Shown here piece after piece: positions 16,794 to 26,335 of a stretch of DNA of 64,000 nt (position 1 is the first letter of the stretch; each line of letters starts with the position of its first letter). A model generated the notes under the pieces. It saw only the letters and a list, made by a program, of their open reading frames with translations. It searched no databases and was not told the origin of the DNA. The DNA is taken from NCBI RefSeq assembly GCF_018324685.1, contig NZ_AP023354.1, positions 1,116,001 to 1,180,000 of the forward strand, written 5' to 3'. Origin of the DNA: Actinocatenispora sera (GTDB lineage Bacteria > Actinomycetota > Actinomycetes > Mycobacteriales > Micromonosporaceae). The translations under genes and the position numbers were made by a program.

Positions 16794-17524
16794 CCGCGGA
16801 CCGCCCGGAACGTCACCCGGGTACCGGGGGTCAGCAGCGCCGGCGGCGACGCGTCCGGGTCGAACAGCACCCGGTCGGTACGGCCGATCAGCCGCCACCC
16901 GCCCGGCGACGGCGACGGGTAGACGCCGGAGTACTCGCCGGCCAGGCCGACCGAGCCGGCCGGCACCCGGGGCCGCGGGCTGTCCCGGCGCGGCACCGCC
17001 AGCTCGGCCGGCAGCCCGGTCAGGTAGCCGAAGCCCGGCGAGAAGCCGCAGAACGCCACCCGGAACTCGGTGCCGGTGTGCCGGGCGACCACCCCGTCGA
17101 CGCTGGTACCCCACAACTCGGCGACCTCGGCGAGGTCGGGCCCGTCGTACACGCAGTCGAGCTCGACGTGCGCCGCCCCGACCGGCGGGATCCGGGGCCT
17201 GGCAGGGCGTTCGGCCGCCTCGTCGGAACGGTTCTCGACCGTCCCGCCGCCGCTGCCGGCCTGCTCGCCGGAGGGAAACGCGGCGGCCCCGCCGGCAGGG
17301 CTGCCGGTCGGCGCGGCGGGGAAACCGTCCGCCAGGCTCGCGGCCAGCGCGGCGGGGTCGGGGACACCGTCCACCAGCACCGTACGGGCGGCCGGGACCA
17401 GGTCGGTCGCGGCCAGCGCACCGCTGGCCCGGCGCCGCTGCACCTCGGCGTGCCAGGCGGCGACCTCGGCCGCGTCCGCACACTCCAGCAGCACCGCGTG
17501 CGGCCCCGCCGGTCGGATCCTCAT
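16790..17524 (-). CDS. pxpB: 5-oxoprolinase subunit B (KipI-like, allophanate hydrolase subunit 1 fold)
   Basis: First gene of the pxp operon. The 244-residue protein ends with the conserved block FCGFSPGFGYLTGLP, PRRDSPRPRVPAGSVGLAG and YPSPSPGGWRLIGRT (quoted in separate parts), typical of PxpB. A Gly/Ala-rich insertion of roughly 50 residues lies between the N-terminal ferredoxin-like part and the cyclophilin-like C-terminal part. ATG 17524 was chosen because homologous sequence (MRIRPAGPHAVLLE) starts there; open frame continues upstream without similarity. Confidence 0.9.
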   Translation of the reverse strand: MRIRPAGPHAVLLECADAAEVAAWHAEVQRRRASGALAATDLVPAARTVLVDGVPDPAALAASLADGFPAAPTGSPAGGAAAFPSGEQAGSGGGTVENRSDEAAERPARPRIPPVGAAHVELDCVYDGPDLAEVAELWGTSVDGVVARHTGTEFRVAFCGFSPGFGYLTGLPAELAVPRRDSPRPRVPAGSVGLAGEYSGVYPSPSPGGWRLIGRTDRVLFDPDASPPALLTPGTRVTFRAVRG

Positions 17525-17732
17525 GCTCCGGTCCGATCGTCGATGCCGGCGGCCGTCGGCCGCGTCGTGGAGTCCCGTGAGCCGCGGGTGCCACGACACG
17601 GTCTGACCGAATCGACGGACGTCACGCTGCTCACCCTACGTCCGACCGGGCGCGGCGCGCCGGCCCGACGCGACCGTCCGGTCTCCACTGGTCGCGGCCC
17701 GGCCCGCGGCGCCGGCACGTTACCGTGGACCG

Positions 17733-18086
17733 ATGCGGATCCGCATGTTCTCCCTGGTCACGGCCGCCGCGCTGGCAGCTGTCGGGCTGGCCGGCTGCGG
17801 CGAATCGGGTTCCGACGACCCGGCGAAGGCCGATGCCAGGGCCGCCTGCGGCCTGCTCGACCGGATGGGCGCCATCCGCATGTCGGACCGGAAGAACCCC
17901 GCCTTCTACGAGCTGAGCGCCGCCGTCAGCCTGGCGATGGGTGCCGCGGAGCGGGACGCCAGCTACCGGCCGCTGCGCGACGCACTGCGGAAGGCGAGCG
18001 ACGGCATCGCGCAGAAGTTCACCGCGGACAACCCGATCACCCGGGACAACCTGAAGAAGGCCAGGGACATCTGCGCCGACCTGTGA
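17733..18086 (+). CDS. Small secreted lipoprotein, 117 aa
   Basis: A signal peptide with lipobox (AAVGLAGC, lipidated Cys near residue 22) precedes an acidic, helical mature domain. No named family recognised. The start is supported by a leaderless promoter arrangement (TACCGT at 17721-17726, six bases before ATG). The gene converges on the GNAT gene with only 6 bp between stops. Anchoring on the outer face of the membrane is inferred from the lipobox. Confidence 0.75.
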   Translation: MRIRMFSLVTAAALAAVGLAGCGESGSDDPAKADARAACGLLDRMGAIRMSDRKNPAFYELSAAVSLAMGAAERDASYRPLRDALRKASDGIAQKFTADNPITRDNLKKARDICADL

Positions 18087-18092
18087 GCGCGT

Positions 18093-18791
18093 TCAGCGCG
18101 GGGTGAGCACCACGTGCGTGTCGACCCGCTGGTACCCGAGGCGGCGGTAGATCCGGGCCGGCCCGTCCTCGGCGTGCAGCCACACCGGTCCGTCGGTCAG
18201 CCCGGTCGCCGCCACCGTCGCCGCCACCGAGAGCGCGGCGCCGATGCCACGCCGGCGGTACTCCGGCCGTACCGTCACCGCTGACACGTACGCCGTGTCC
18301 CCGGCGCGCTGCGCGAGCGCGCACCCCACCGGCTCGCCGTCGATCCGGCCCACCAGGAACCGGTACCGCGGGCTGGCCAGGTGTCGCGCCGTCGCCAGCG
18401 GCGCGAGCTGCGCCCCGTAGACGGCGAGGAATTCGGCCGGATCGCGGGGCGCGCCGATCGACAGGCCCGGCACCGGCGCCGCGCCGACCGGGTCGGCCAG
18501 CGCGTACACCGGCAGTACCAGCCACTCGGAAAGGCCGCGGTACGCCGGTGCGGCGGTGTCGGCCGCCGACACCTTCACCGACCAGGGCCCGCCGTGGCCG
18601 GCCAGCCAGTCGGCCACCGGAGTCAGGTCGTCGGGTGGCGTCACCGGGCGCGCCCAGGTCGCCCACGGCTGGTCGATTCCGTAGCTGGCGCAGGCGATCC
18701 CGGCCACGGTCGCCGAGTCGCCGCCGACCTCGGCCAGATCGGCCATCGCGGCCTCACCGCGCGTCAACCGCGCCCGCAGCGCCGCGGTCAC
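18093..18791 (-). CDS. GNAT-family N-acetyltransferase, two-part
   Basis: The C-terminal domain has the acetyl-CoA motif VSAVTVRPEYRRRGIGAALS and a terminal AEDGPARIYRRLGYQRV segment, both diagnostic of GNAT. The N-terminal ~100 residues lack motifs and may be a second degenerate GNAT half. GTG 18791 overlaps the upstream gene's stop as GTGA, so the two are translationally coupled. Substrate is unknown. Its upstream partner is the phosphatase-like pseudo-enzyme below. Confidence 0.82.
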   Translation of the reverse strand: MTAALRARLTRGEAAMADLAEVGGDSATVAGIACASYGIDQPWATWARPVTPPDDLTPVADWLAGHGGPWSVKVSAADTAAPAYRGLSEWLVLPVYALADPVGAAPVPGLSIGAPRDPAEFLAVYGAQLAPLATARHLASPRYRFLVGRIDGEPVGCALAQRAGDTAYVSAVTVRPEYRRRGIGAALSVAATVAATGLTDGPVWLHAEDGPARIYRRLGYQRVDTHVVLTPR

Positions 18792-19249
18792 GCCGGCCAG
18801 CCCGACACGTACCGCCAGCCGTCCGCGTTGTACTCGGCCACCGCGACGTCGCCGTCGGCGAGCGGCGCGGCGTGCACCCGGACCGGCGACAGGCCGGCGC
18901 ACAGCGCCGCGAGCGGCAGCTCCAGCCCGCCGGCGACCACCGCGACGGTCTGCCCGCGATGGCGTTCGGCGATCTCCGCCAGTGTCGCGCCGAACCGGTC
19001 CAGGACCTGCTGCCCGCTTTCCCCGTTCGCCGCGGGCGCCGACATGTCGCCGGCCAGCAGCCATCGGTCGCGCGGCGCAGCCCCGGGGTCGGCCAGCCCG
19101 GCCCGCTCCTCCACCGGCACCTCGACCGCGCCGGTGAGCCGCGGCCCGTCCGGCGCCACGTAGACCCGCACCGGCCGGTGCGCAGTCAGCACCGCGGCGT
19201 CCCCGCCGGCCAGGCAGAGCACCCGGGCCACGCACATCATGTCCGCCAC
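18788..19249 (-). CDS. Degenerate histidine-phosphatase-like protein coupled to GNAT
   Basis: The 153-residue protein resembles the phosphoglycerate mutase/histidine phosphatase fold in layout: a beta-strand start, then GQQVLDRFGATLAEIAERHRG and VAVVAGGLELPLAALCAG. The two catalytic sites are not recognisable: the N-terminal RHG is replaced by CLAGG and the second H in the usual VSHGG position is VAGG. It is therefore probably not a phosphatase. The GTG start has a leaderless promoter (TAGGGT at 19256-19261, six bases away). It heads a two-gene operon with the GNAT. Assignment to the family is tentative. Confidence 0.55.
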   Translation of the reverse strand: MADMMCVARVLCLAGGDAAVLTAHRPVRVYVAPDGPRLTGAVEVPVEERAGLADPGAAPRDRWLLAGDMSAPAANGESGQQVLDRFGATLAEIAERHRGQTVAVVAGGLELPLAALCAGLSPVRVHAAPLADGDVAVAEYNADGWRYVSGWPA

Positions 19250-19364
19250 ACCACGACCCTACGGCGCCCGGCCGCACGCCGGCCATCACCTTTCGTCGCG
19301 ACCGGGTCGCCGCCCCGGACGACCGGCGCCGACCGGCCGGACTTCCGGCGACCGGGTGCATCGG

Positions 19365-19428
19365 CGACCGAGTGGCACAGCGACCGAGTGGCACAGCGAC
19401 CGAGTGGCACAGCGACCGGGTGGCACAG
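19365..19428. repeat. Four 16-bp tandem repeats (CGACCGAGTGGCACAG)
   Basis: Three identical units and one with a single change (A to G) run head to tail between the phosphatase-like gene and the 3' end of the acyl-CoA dehydrogenase gene; a partial unit precedes and another follows. The array is intergenic, and the 16-bp period would shift frame at each unit, so it is unlikely to be coding. Confidence 0.85.
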
Positions 19429-19488
19429 CGACCGACCCCCGTCGCGCGAGGCGCGGCGGGGGTCGGCGGGGCGGGAGGACAGGCCCGG

Positions 19489-21390
19489 TCAGAACGCTTC
19501 TTCGGGGAGGTCCATCGGCTCCAGGGTGGCGGCCTCGACGACGGCGCGGTCGCCGGCCAGCCGGGGCAGCACCTCGGCGGCGAAGAAGCTCGCCGTGGCG
19601 ACCTTGCCCTGGTAGAACAGCCGGTCGTCGGCGGAGACCTCGCCGTCCAGCTTGGTCAGCGCGACCTCGGCCTGACGGGCCAGCAGCCAGCCGATGACCA
19701 GGTCGCCCATGCCGAGGAGCAGCCGGCGCAGGTGCAGTGCCGCCTTGTAAATCGAGCGCGGCTCGCCCTGCTGGGCGGCACCGGCGTACTCGAAGATCTT
19801 GCCGAGCATGCCCTGCACGTTCTCCAGGGCGGTGTTCAGCGAGGCGCGGACCTCCTTGAGCCGGCCGTTGCCGGCCTCGGCGTCGATGAACGCCTTGATG
19901 TCGCCGGCCACCTGCATCAGCGCCTTGCCCTGGTCCTTCACGATCTTGCGGAAGAACAGGTCCTGGGACTGGATCGCCGTGGTGCCCTCGTACAGGGTGT
20001 CGATCTTCGAATCGCGGATGTACTGCTCCAGCGGGTAGTCCTGCAGGAAGCCGGACCCGCCGAAGGTCTGCAGCGACTCCGAACCGAGCAGCTCGTACCC
20101 GCGCTCCGAGCCGCAGCCCTTGACGATCGGCAGCAGCAGGTCGTTGACCCGGCGGGCCAGCTTCGCCGCCTTCTCGTCGCCCTCGGCCTCGGCGACGATC
20201 GCCGCGTCCTGCCAGTTCGCGGTGTAGGCGACGAGCGCCCGCAGCCCCTCCGCGTACGACTTCTGCAGCAGCAGCGAGCGCCGCACGTCCGGGTGGTGGG
20301 TGACGGTGACCCGCGGCGCGTGGCTGCCGGGGTTGGTCAGGTCGGCGCCCTGCACCCGGGACCTGGCGTAGTCGAGCGCGTTCAGGTAGCCGGTGGACAG
20401 CGCCGACATGGCCTTGGTGCCGACCATCATCCGGGCGTACTCGATGATGTGGAACATCTGCTTGATGCCCTCGTGCACCTCACCGAGCAGCCAGCCCTTG
20501 GCCGGCGTGCCGTCGCCGAGGGTCAGCTCGCAGGTGGTGGAGACCTTCAGCCCCATCTTGTGCTCGACGTTGGTCACGTAGGCGCCGTTGCGCTCGCCCA
20601 GCTCGCCGGTCTTCGGGTCGAACAGGAACTTCGGCACCACGAACAGCGACAGCCCCTTGGTACCGGGTCCGCCCGCACCCTCGACGCCTTCATGGCCCCG
20701 AGTCGCTGCTTGGCCGCCGGGTTGGCGACTCGGCGCCATGACCGGCCGGGCCAGCACGTAGTGGATGATGTTGTCGGCCATGTCGTGCTCGGCGGACGTG
20801 ATGAACCGCTTCACGCCCTCGATGTGCCACGACCCGTCGTCCTGCCGGTACGCCTTGGTGCGGCCGGCGCCGACGTCGGAGCCGGCGTCGGGCTCGGTGA
20901 GCACCATCGTCGCGCCCCAGCGCTTGTCGGCGAACAGCTTCGCCCACTCCTGCTGCTCGGGCGTGCCCAGGTTGTACAGCGTGCCGGCGAAGCTCGGGCC
21001 CGCGGCGTACATGAACGCGGCCGGGTTGGCACCGAGGATCAGCTCGGAGGTGGACCACCAGAGCGCGCGCGGCACCGGGGTGCCGCCCATCCCCTCCGGG
21101 ATGTCCATCCGCCAGTACTCGGCCTCCATCATCTGCTTGAACGGCTTGGCGAACGCCTCCGGCACGTGCACCGAGTGCGTCTGCGGGTCGAACACCGGCG
21201 GGGTCCGGTCACCGATGGCGAACGACTCGGCGAGGTCCTCCCGGGCGAACCGGTCGATCTCGGCCAGCAGGCCGCGCGCGGTGTCCGCGTCGATCTCCGG
21301 GAACGGCTGCTTGCCCAGCCGGTCCGCGGTCCCGAACATCTCGAACAGGTTGAATTCGAGGTCCCGCAGGTTGCTCTTGTAGTGCCCCAT
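19489..21390 (-). CDS. Acyl-CoA dehydrogenase, long FadE5-like type, 633 aa
   Basis: Flavin-dependent alpha,beta-dehydrogenation of acyl-CoA thioesters is the family reaction. Motifs: [19 protein letters not shown] (flavin/acyl-CoA site), [30 protein letters not shown] and the C-terminal flavin region [21 protein letters not shown] (shortened here). The ~600-residue length with an extra C-terminal helical domain resembles the FadE5 group. A ~20-residue insertion (about 20655-20740) separates VLARPVMAP from GTKGLSLF and carries a palindrome. ATG 21390 begins the conserved [14 protein letters not shown]; the longer open frame has no similarity. Confidence 0.88.
   Translation of the reverse strand: MGHYKSNLRDLEFNLFEMFGTADRLGKQPFPEIDADTARGLLAEIDRFAREDLAESFAIGDRTPPVFDPQTHSVHVPEAFAKPFKQMMEAEYWRMDIPEGMGGTPVPRALWWSTSELILGANPAAFMYAAGPSFAGTLYNLGTPEQQEWAKLFADKRWGATMVLTEPDAGSDVGAGRTKAYRQDDGSWHIEGVKRFITSAEHDMADNIIHYVLARPVMAPSRQPGGQAATRGHEGVEGAGGPGTKGLSLFVVPKFLFDPKTGELGERNGAYVTNVEHKMGLKVSTTCELTLGDGTPAKGWLLGEVHEGIKQMFHIIEYARMMVGTKAMSALSTGYLNALDYARSRVQGADLTNPGSHAPRVTVTHHPDVRRSLLLQKSYAEGLRALVAYTANWQDAAIVAEAEGDEKAAKLARRVNDLLLPIVKGCGSERGYELLGSESLQTFGGSGFLQDYPLEQYIRDSKIDTLYEGTTAIQSQDLFFRKIVKDQGKALMQVAGDIKAFIDAEAGNGRLKEVRASLNTALENVQGMLGKIFEYAGAAQQGEPRSIYKAALHLRRLLLGMGDLVIGWLLARQAEVALTKLDGEVSADDRLFYQGKVATASFFAAEVLPRLAGDRAVVEAATLEPMDLPEEAF
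20698..20733. repeat. Palindromic in-frame insertion in the acyl-CoA dehydrogenase gene
   Basis: CCGAGTCGC (20698-20706) and GCGACTCGG (20725-20733) form a 9-bp perfect stem with an 18-nt loop inside the extra ~60 bp that interrupts the conserved GTKGLSLF region. It resembles a small REP-like palindromic element that landed in frame. Confidence 0.5.
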
Positions 21391-21684
21391 GTGTGCACGC
21401 TCCCGGACTGTGCTCGGCCCGGTCGACGCCGCCATCACCGCCGACCCGTACTCTTCGGTAACCAACTGTATTACTCATCGGTAACCGCGGGCAAGCCGAT
21501 CTCGCCTTGGCGCCCCACCGTGACCCGCGTCACCGCGTCCCGAATGCCTCGTTGGTACCGGTGGAGTGCCGGGTCGGTTCGCCGAACCGTCCGCCGAGCC
21601 GCGGAGCCCGCGCAGGTCCACCGACGCACGCCGCCCGCCGGCCCCCTCCGGCGATCTGCGGCCGGCCGGGAGGAGGCCAGGACG

Positions 21685-21777
21685 ATGTTGACCATCCTGC
21701 TGAACAGGCTCCGCCGAAACCGCTACATCGGCCGGCACCGCGCCGGCACCGTCGCCCTCGGCCTGCGCTCGAGCTGA
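21685..21777 (+). CDS. Candidate small basic protein, 30 aa
   Basis: ATG 21685 is preceded by a strong Shine-Dalgarno (GGGAGGAGG at about 21668-21676). The product starts MLTILLNRLRRNRYIGRHR and is hydrophobic then strongly basic. It lies alone between the divergent acyl-CoA dehydrogenase and the convergent SpoIIE-type gene. Evidence rests on the ribosome binding site and composition; I recognise no family. Confidence 0.45.
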   Translation: MLTILLNRLRRNRYIGRHRAGTVALGLRSS

Positions 21778-21819
21778 TCGCGAGGTCCAGCAACCGGAAG
21801 GTGCCGGCACACCGCCCGC

Positions 21820-22953
21820 TCAGGCGTCCCGTGCTCCGGGGTTGGCGACGTCGCCGACCTCCCAGGACGGTGTCGCGGTGCGCGCCTCGCCGGCCAGCCC
21901 GGCGCCGGTGTACTCGAGCAGCACCAGGGCGATGTCGTCATCCAGCATGCCGTTGACCCACTCCAGCAGCGCGGCCTCCAGCGAGGCCAGGCCGTCCTGC
22001 ACGGTGCCGTGCCCGAGCAGGCCCCAGGCGCGGTCCTCGATCGGGAAGAACTCGCCGTCCCGCCGCGCCTCGGCCAGCCCGTCGGTGTAGAGCAGGATCC
22101 GGTCGCCCGGCTCCAGCCGCCGCACCAGCGGGCGGGCCATCGGCATGAACCCCAGCGGCGGCGCTGGTGCCGGCGGGGCGAGCGGGATGACCCGGCCCTG
22201 CCGCATCAACAACGGCGCCGGATGGCCGCAGTTGAGCACGGTGAGCGTGCCGCCGCGCTCCTCGACCAGTGCGGCGGTCACGAAGTCCTCCAGCCCGACC
22301 GAGCGGGCCACCGCCCGGTCCAGGTCGGCGAGGATCGCCCGCAGGTCGGCCCGCTCGTACGCGACGTGCCGGTACGAGCCGAGCACGACGCTGGCCAGCC
22401 GCACGGCGTCGAGGCCCTTGCCCCGCACGTCACCGATCAGCAGCCGCACCCCGTACGTGGTGTCGACCGCCTCGTACAGGTCGCCGCCGATGTCGGCCTC
22501 GGCGCTGGCCGACACGTACCGCGCGGCCAGCGGCAGGTCGCCGACCCGCGGCCCGAGCGGGCCGAGGATCGCCTTCTGTGCCACCGAGGCCAGCCGGGAC
22601 AGCGCGGCGAACCGCTCCACCTGCCGCTGCCGGATCGCGCCGACCGCCGCGGCGATCGCGGCGGCGATCACGACCGCACCCACGTTGACCGCCACCGCCG
22701 TCTGCGGCCCGCTCGGTGAGGTCACCCAGAACAGCGCGGCGAGCAGCACGGACAGCACGCCGACCGGCAGCACCGTGCGCCAGGACCCGAACGCCGCCGC
22801 GATGAACGGCGGCACCGCGAGCAGTCCGACGTAGCTCGGTGCCCGGCCGTCGGCCACCTCCACCGCGCAGACCATCGCCAGCAGCACCAGGGCGGCGACA
22901 AGGCCGGCGCGCGCGTCGGGGCGCATCATGCGTCGGGCCTTGCTTCGTGGCAT
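21820..22953 (-). CDS. Membrane-anchored SpoIIE/PP2C-type serine phosphatase
   Basis: The N-terminal ~120 residues contain several hydrophobic membrane segments. The C-terminal PP2C (SpoIIE) domain has the metal-binding motifs EADIGGDLYE, LIGDVRGKGLDA, LLYTDGLAEAR and DDDIALVLLE. Such enzymes usually dephosphorylate anti-sigma-factor antagonists in partner-switching pathways. No anti-sigma or STAS gene is adjacent, so the target is unknown. I chose ATG 22953 (MPRSKARRMMRP); the open frame continues upstream to 23037, and an internal ATG is also possible. Confidence 0.85.
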   Translation of the reverse strand: MPRSKARRMMRPDARAGLVAALVLLAMVCAVEVADGRAPSYVGLLAVPPFIAAAFGSWRTVLPVGVLSVLLAALFWVTSPSGPQTAVAVNVGAVVIAAAIAAAVGAIRQRQVERFAALSRLASVAQKAILGPLGPRVGDLPLAARYVSASAEADIGGDLYEAVDTTYGVRLLIGDVRGKGLDAVRLASVVLGSYRHVAYERADLRAILADLDRAVARSVGLEDFVTAALVEERGGTLTVLNCGHPAPLLMRQGRVIPLAPPAPAPPLGFMPMARPLVRRLEPGDRILLYTDGLAEARRDGEFFPIEDRAWGLLGHGTVQDGLASLEAALLEWVNGMLDDDIALVLLEYTGAGLAGEARTATPSWEVGDVANPGARDA

Positions 22954-23161
22954 CGTCTTCAGGTCCCCGGGACAGAAATGGGCGCCGCGGTGGGTCGCAG
23001 CGCTCCTGGAGTGCGGTGTTCCCAGGATGCAGTGCACCGTTGGGAAGAATCTCTACACCTGAGAATGCTGCACCTTAGAGGATGCACTGCGGCGGGTCGT
23101 CAGGCGAGCCGCCTCGGCGCGGCGTCCCGGCCGGGGTTTGGGCCGGTCACGCACAAAGCGG

Positions 23162-23761
23162 TCAGTACAGCACCTGGTAGTTGACCGTGGTCGCATCGCT
23201 GGACAGCGACGCGATCTTCGCGTAGGCGCCCGAGGTGAGCTGGAAGCAACGATCATTGGCGTACGGCCCGCGGTCGTTGATCTTGACGGTCACCGACTTG
23301 CCGTTGCTCGGGTTGGTGAGCTGCACCTTGGTCCCGAACGGAAGGGTCATGTTGCCGGCGGTCATCGCGTTCTGATCGAACTTCTGGCCGCTCGCGGTGG
23401 TCGACCCGGTCGACGTGTAGTCGGCCTTGCAGCTGCCGCTGTCCCCGGTGACGACCGTGTGGACCGAGTCGTCGTCCTTCTTCGCGTCGGACCCCTGCGT
23501 GTCGCTCTTGCCGGCGGCGGCCGAACCGGTGGGGCGGGCCTTGTCGCGGGAGGCGCGCTTCTCGAGGGACTCGCGGTCGGGCTGGCTCTTGTTGTCGGCC
23601 GCGGCGGCCGGCTTGGTCGTCGGCCCCTCGTTGCCCGTCAGTGCGAAGGAAACCCCGCCGATGGCCATTGCTGCGACCGTGGCCCCGACCGCGATCGGGA
23701 GCACCGGCCGCGGAAACCGCCGCCGCACGTGTTTACCCTCCACGGTGCCCCCTTCGCTCAA
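23162..23761 (-). CDS. RlpA-like double-psi beta-barrel cell-wall protein
   Basis: The 199-residue protein has an N-terminal signal anchor (about residues 20-42), a charged Lys/Asp/Ser-rich linker (45-100) and a C-terminal RlpA-like domain: TASGQKFDQNAMTAG, LPFGTKVQLTNPSNGKSV and INDRGPYANDRCFQL. RlpA proteins act on peptidoglycan in some bacteria; enzymatic activity here is not shown by the sequence. It is exported or membrane-anchored. The 260-bp region upstream (23762-24021) is non-coding and could be a long leader. Confidence 0.85.
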   Translation of the reverse strand: MSEGGTVEGKHVRRRFPRPVLPIAVGATVAAMAIGGVSFALTGNEGPTTKPAAAADNKSQPDRESLEKRASRDKARPTGSAAAGKSDTQGSDAKKDDDSVHTVVTGDSGSCKADYTSTGSTTASGQKFDQNAMTAGNMTLPFGTKVQLTNPSNGKSVTVKINDRGPYANDRCFQLTSGAYAKIASLSSDATTVNYQVLY

Positions 23762-24021
23762 CAGGTCCCGCGGAACATAACGAACGGGTCACCCGGCAGG
23801 CAACCCCGCCAGCGTGTTGTGTCCGACGCGCGGAGTGACGATCGGTGAGTACTCGCCGGTAGGACCCGGTTTCCCGCCCGGAGCAGCGAAGACGATTGTT
23901 TTCCAGGTCACGCCGAGCCGGGGCGTTCAGTGGCGCGCGCCACTCGTACGGTGACGGACCGTACGCACGGGACCGCATGGTGGAGACCGCCACGACCCGG
24001 ACACCGGCCGGCGCCAGCGGG

Positions 24022-24900
24022 TCAGCGGCCGAAGGTGCGGCGCTGCCGGCGCAGCCGCAACGGCACCAGCGCCGACTCCAGCTGCACCGCGAAGCTCATC
24101 TTCGAGGCGCCGCGGGCCCGCTCGTCGAACCGGATCGGTACCTCGACCACCTTGTGACCGCGCAGCACGGCGCGGTAGTTCATCTCCACCTGGAAGCTGT
24201 AGCCGTTGCTGCCGATCGACTCCAGCCGCAGGTCGCGCAGCGTGCCGGCGCGCCACAGCTTGAACCCGGCGGTCACGTCCCGGATCCGCAGCGACAGCAG
24301 CCGCTGGACGTAGAAGTTGGCCCAGGCGGACAGCAGCCGTCGGTGCACGCCCCACTCCTCGGCCAGCACGCCACCGGTGACGTACCGGGAGCCGATGACG
24401 ACGCCGGCCCGGGTGGCGAGCAGCGTGCCGAGCATCTCCGGCAGCGCCTCCGGCGGGTGCGAGAGGTCGGCGTCCATCTGGACCACGAAGTCGGCGCCGG
24501 CGTCGAGCGCGCGGGTCATGCCGTCCACGTACGCCCGGCCGAGGCCCTCCTTGGCGGTCCGGTGCACCACGCTCAGCCGCCCGTCGTACTCGGTGGCCAG
24601 CCGGTCGGCGAGCTCGCCGGTACCGTCCGGGCTGTTGTCGTCGACCACCAGCACCCGTAGCTGCGGCAGCGGCAGCGCGAACAGCGCCTTCGTGATGATC
24701 GGCAGGTTGTCGGCCTCGTTGTAGGTGGGCAGCACCACCGTGACGGCCGAGTCGCACCACGGTTTCGGCAGCTCCACCGCGGTGGCGGCACGCTCGATCA
24801 CCGGGTCGGTCGGCACGGCGGGCGGCGGCACCCGGTCCACGGCGGGAGCCGACGGAGGTTCAGACGACATGTCCTGATCGTCCACCACGCCGTTCTGCAT
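24022..24900 (-). CDS. Polyprenol-phosphate mannosyltransferase (DPM1-like, GT2)
   Basis: The GT2 family enzyme transfers mannose (or another hexose) from a nucleotide sugar to polyprenol phosphate. Motifs: [25 protein letters not shown], the metal-binding [11 protein letters not shown], and IGSRYVTGG. Actinobacterial homologues supply lipid-linked mannose for glycoproteins and lipoglycans. There is no membrane segment, as in the single-domain form. Start at ATG 24900 is supported by GGAGGT nine bases upstream; a longer open frame to 24996 lacks such support. Confidence 0.87.
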   Translation of the reverse strand: MQNGVVDDQDMSSEPPSAPAVDRVPPPAVPTDPVIERAATAVELPKPWCDSAVTVVLPTYNEADNLPIITKALFALPLPQLRVLVVDDNSPDGTGELADRLATEYDGRLSVVHRTAKEGLGRAYVDGMTRALDAGADFVVQMDADLSHPPEALPEMLGTLLATRAGVVIGSRYVTGGVLAEEWGVHRRLLSAWANFYVQRLLSLRIRDVTAGFKLWRAGTLRDLRLESIGSNGYSFQVEMNYRAVLRGHKVVEVPIRFDERARGASKMSFAVQLESALVPLRLRRQRRTFGR

Positions 24901-25109
24901 CGTTGCGGTACCTCCGTGGTCGACCCGCCCGCCTGTCGTCCGCCGCTCGACCCCCGGCACCGCGGGTGACCAGCCTGCCGGAGCAGCGTAGTTCATCCAT
25001 ACCGCCCGATTCGGCGCCGCCGATCCGTCCGGTTGTCCACGCTTGACTTCAATCGAACGTGAAGTTCAACGATGTGCGGGCAGGCAACGACGCTGGATGG
25101 AGGCAGGAA

Positions 25110-26162
25110 ATGCCGGACGGAGTACTCGACGAGGCGTACGAGCGGCTGCACCGCACCGGCCCCGAGCGACAGGGCTGGCTGACCAATCACGCCCCGATGG
25201 CCGTCGAGGTACTGGCTCGGCACGGCCACGAGGGTGACGTGCACGGCTGGCTGGACTGGTACCGGCCGAAGCTGACGGACATGCCGGCGCGGTCGGAGCC
25301 GATCGACGCGGCCCGGTGGCAGCCGGCGCTGGGTGATCCGCGGCGGATCGCCGACTGGGTCGACCTGCTGGTCGGCCAGGTCTCCGAACGTCCCTGGTCG
25401 GACGTGCTGGCCGAATGGTGGCCACGGCTGCTGCCGGGCATCGCGGCCGGCGCCACGCACGGGGTGATCCGGGTCGGCCACGCGGTCCGCACCCTGCGCG
25501 GTGGGGACGAGAGCCCGGCCGCGGTGGCCGAGCTGGCACACGCCCTGGCGTACTGGGCGGCGCGCTGGCAGACCGTCGGCGGGGTGAGCGCGCCGCGCGG
25601 CGGGCTGACCCCGGCGGCGGCGCTGGACCAGGTGCCGACGCTGCCCGACCAGACCGGTGGCATCCGGGACCGGCTGGCCCGGCTGGACACACTCGCCGGG
25701 TGGCCGGAGTCGGTGGCCGCCGCCGGACCGCCGGACGAACCGGACGCCGCCCGCGACTGGCTGGCCGGCCTGGTCGACGCCGCGGTCCGCCGGTACGGCC
25801 GGTACGGGTACGGGTCGCCGGTGATGCTGGTGCACTCGGCGACCGCGCCGAACGCGGTGCTGCGCACGTTGCCGGCGCTGCCCCGCTCGCAGTGGCTGCC
25901 CAGTGTCGGCGCCGCGTGGGCCGCCTCCGCAGCGGTGACCAGCGTGTACGCCCCGGCCGAGCCGATGCCGGCGGATCAGCTGGGCAGTGGCCCGAGCGGT
26001 ACCGACCCGCGTACCGAGGTGCTCGACCGGGCCGCGGCCCACCGGGACGAGCACGTGCTCAAGTTCGTGGACACCGCGCTGGACGCGCACGCCCGTACCG
26101 GTGATCCGGCCGTGCTGGTCGCCGCGTCCGACGTGATCACCCTGATCGACCGGGACACCTGA
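25110..26162 (+). CDS. Questin oxidase-like protein (DUF4243)
   Basis: The 350-residue protein contains LHRTGPERQGWLTNHAPMAVEVL and THGVIRVGHAVRTLR, typical of the questin oxidase-like family. In fungi these act on anthraquinone-type substrates; bacterial members are functionally unassigned. It has no signal peptide. ATG 25110 is preceded by GGAGG at a spacing of six bases; an upstream in-frame ATG (25059) has no such site. It stands alone, divergent from the mannosyltransferase gene. Confidence 0.78.
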   Translation: MPDGVLDEAYERLHRTGPERQGWLTNHAPMAVEVLARHGHEGDVHGWLDWYRPKLTDMPARSEPIDAARWQPALGDPRRIADWVDLLVGQVSERPWSDVLAEWWPRLLPGIAAGATHGVIRVGHAVRTLRGGDESPAAVAELAHALAYWAARWQTVGGVSAPRGGLTPAAALDQVPTLPDQTGGIRDRLARLDTLAGWPESVAAAGPPDEPDAARDWLAGLVDAAVRRYGRYGYGSPVMLVHSATAPNAVLRTLPALPRSQWLPSVGAAWAASAAVTSVYAPAEPMPADQLGSGPSGTDPRTEVLDRAAAHRDEHVLKFVDTALDAHARTGDPAVLVAASDVITLIDRDT

Positions 26163-26335
26163 GCCGACGACGCAGACGAGCCCGCCACGACGGGTCGAAG
26201 ACGGCGGAGGCGGACCGGACGGCTGACCGGTCCGTACCGGCCCGGGACAACGCAGGTACAGAAGGTAGTCAACGGATCACCAACGTTCCCGGGTCGGTGC
26301 GGCCGCCGTGGCGGGCGGTGCGTAGGCTCCGTCGG

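Noticed and set aside
19372-21777. Long plus-strand open frame opposite the acyl-CoA dehydrogenase
   Set aside because: It is a shadow of the conserved minus-strand enzyme; only its last 30 codons, with their own Shine-Dalgarno, are kept as a candidate small gene.
23762-24021. c-di-AMP (ydaO) riboswitch before the RlpA-like gene
   Set aside because: Such switches often precede actinobacterial wall hydrolases, but I could not match the conserved motifs by eye. A covariance-model search would settle it.
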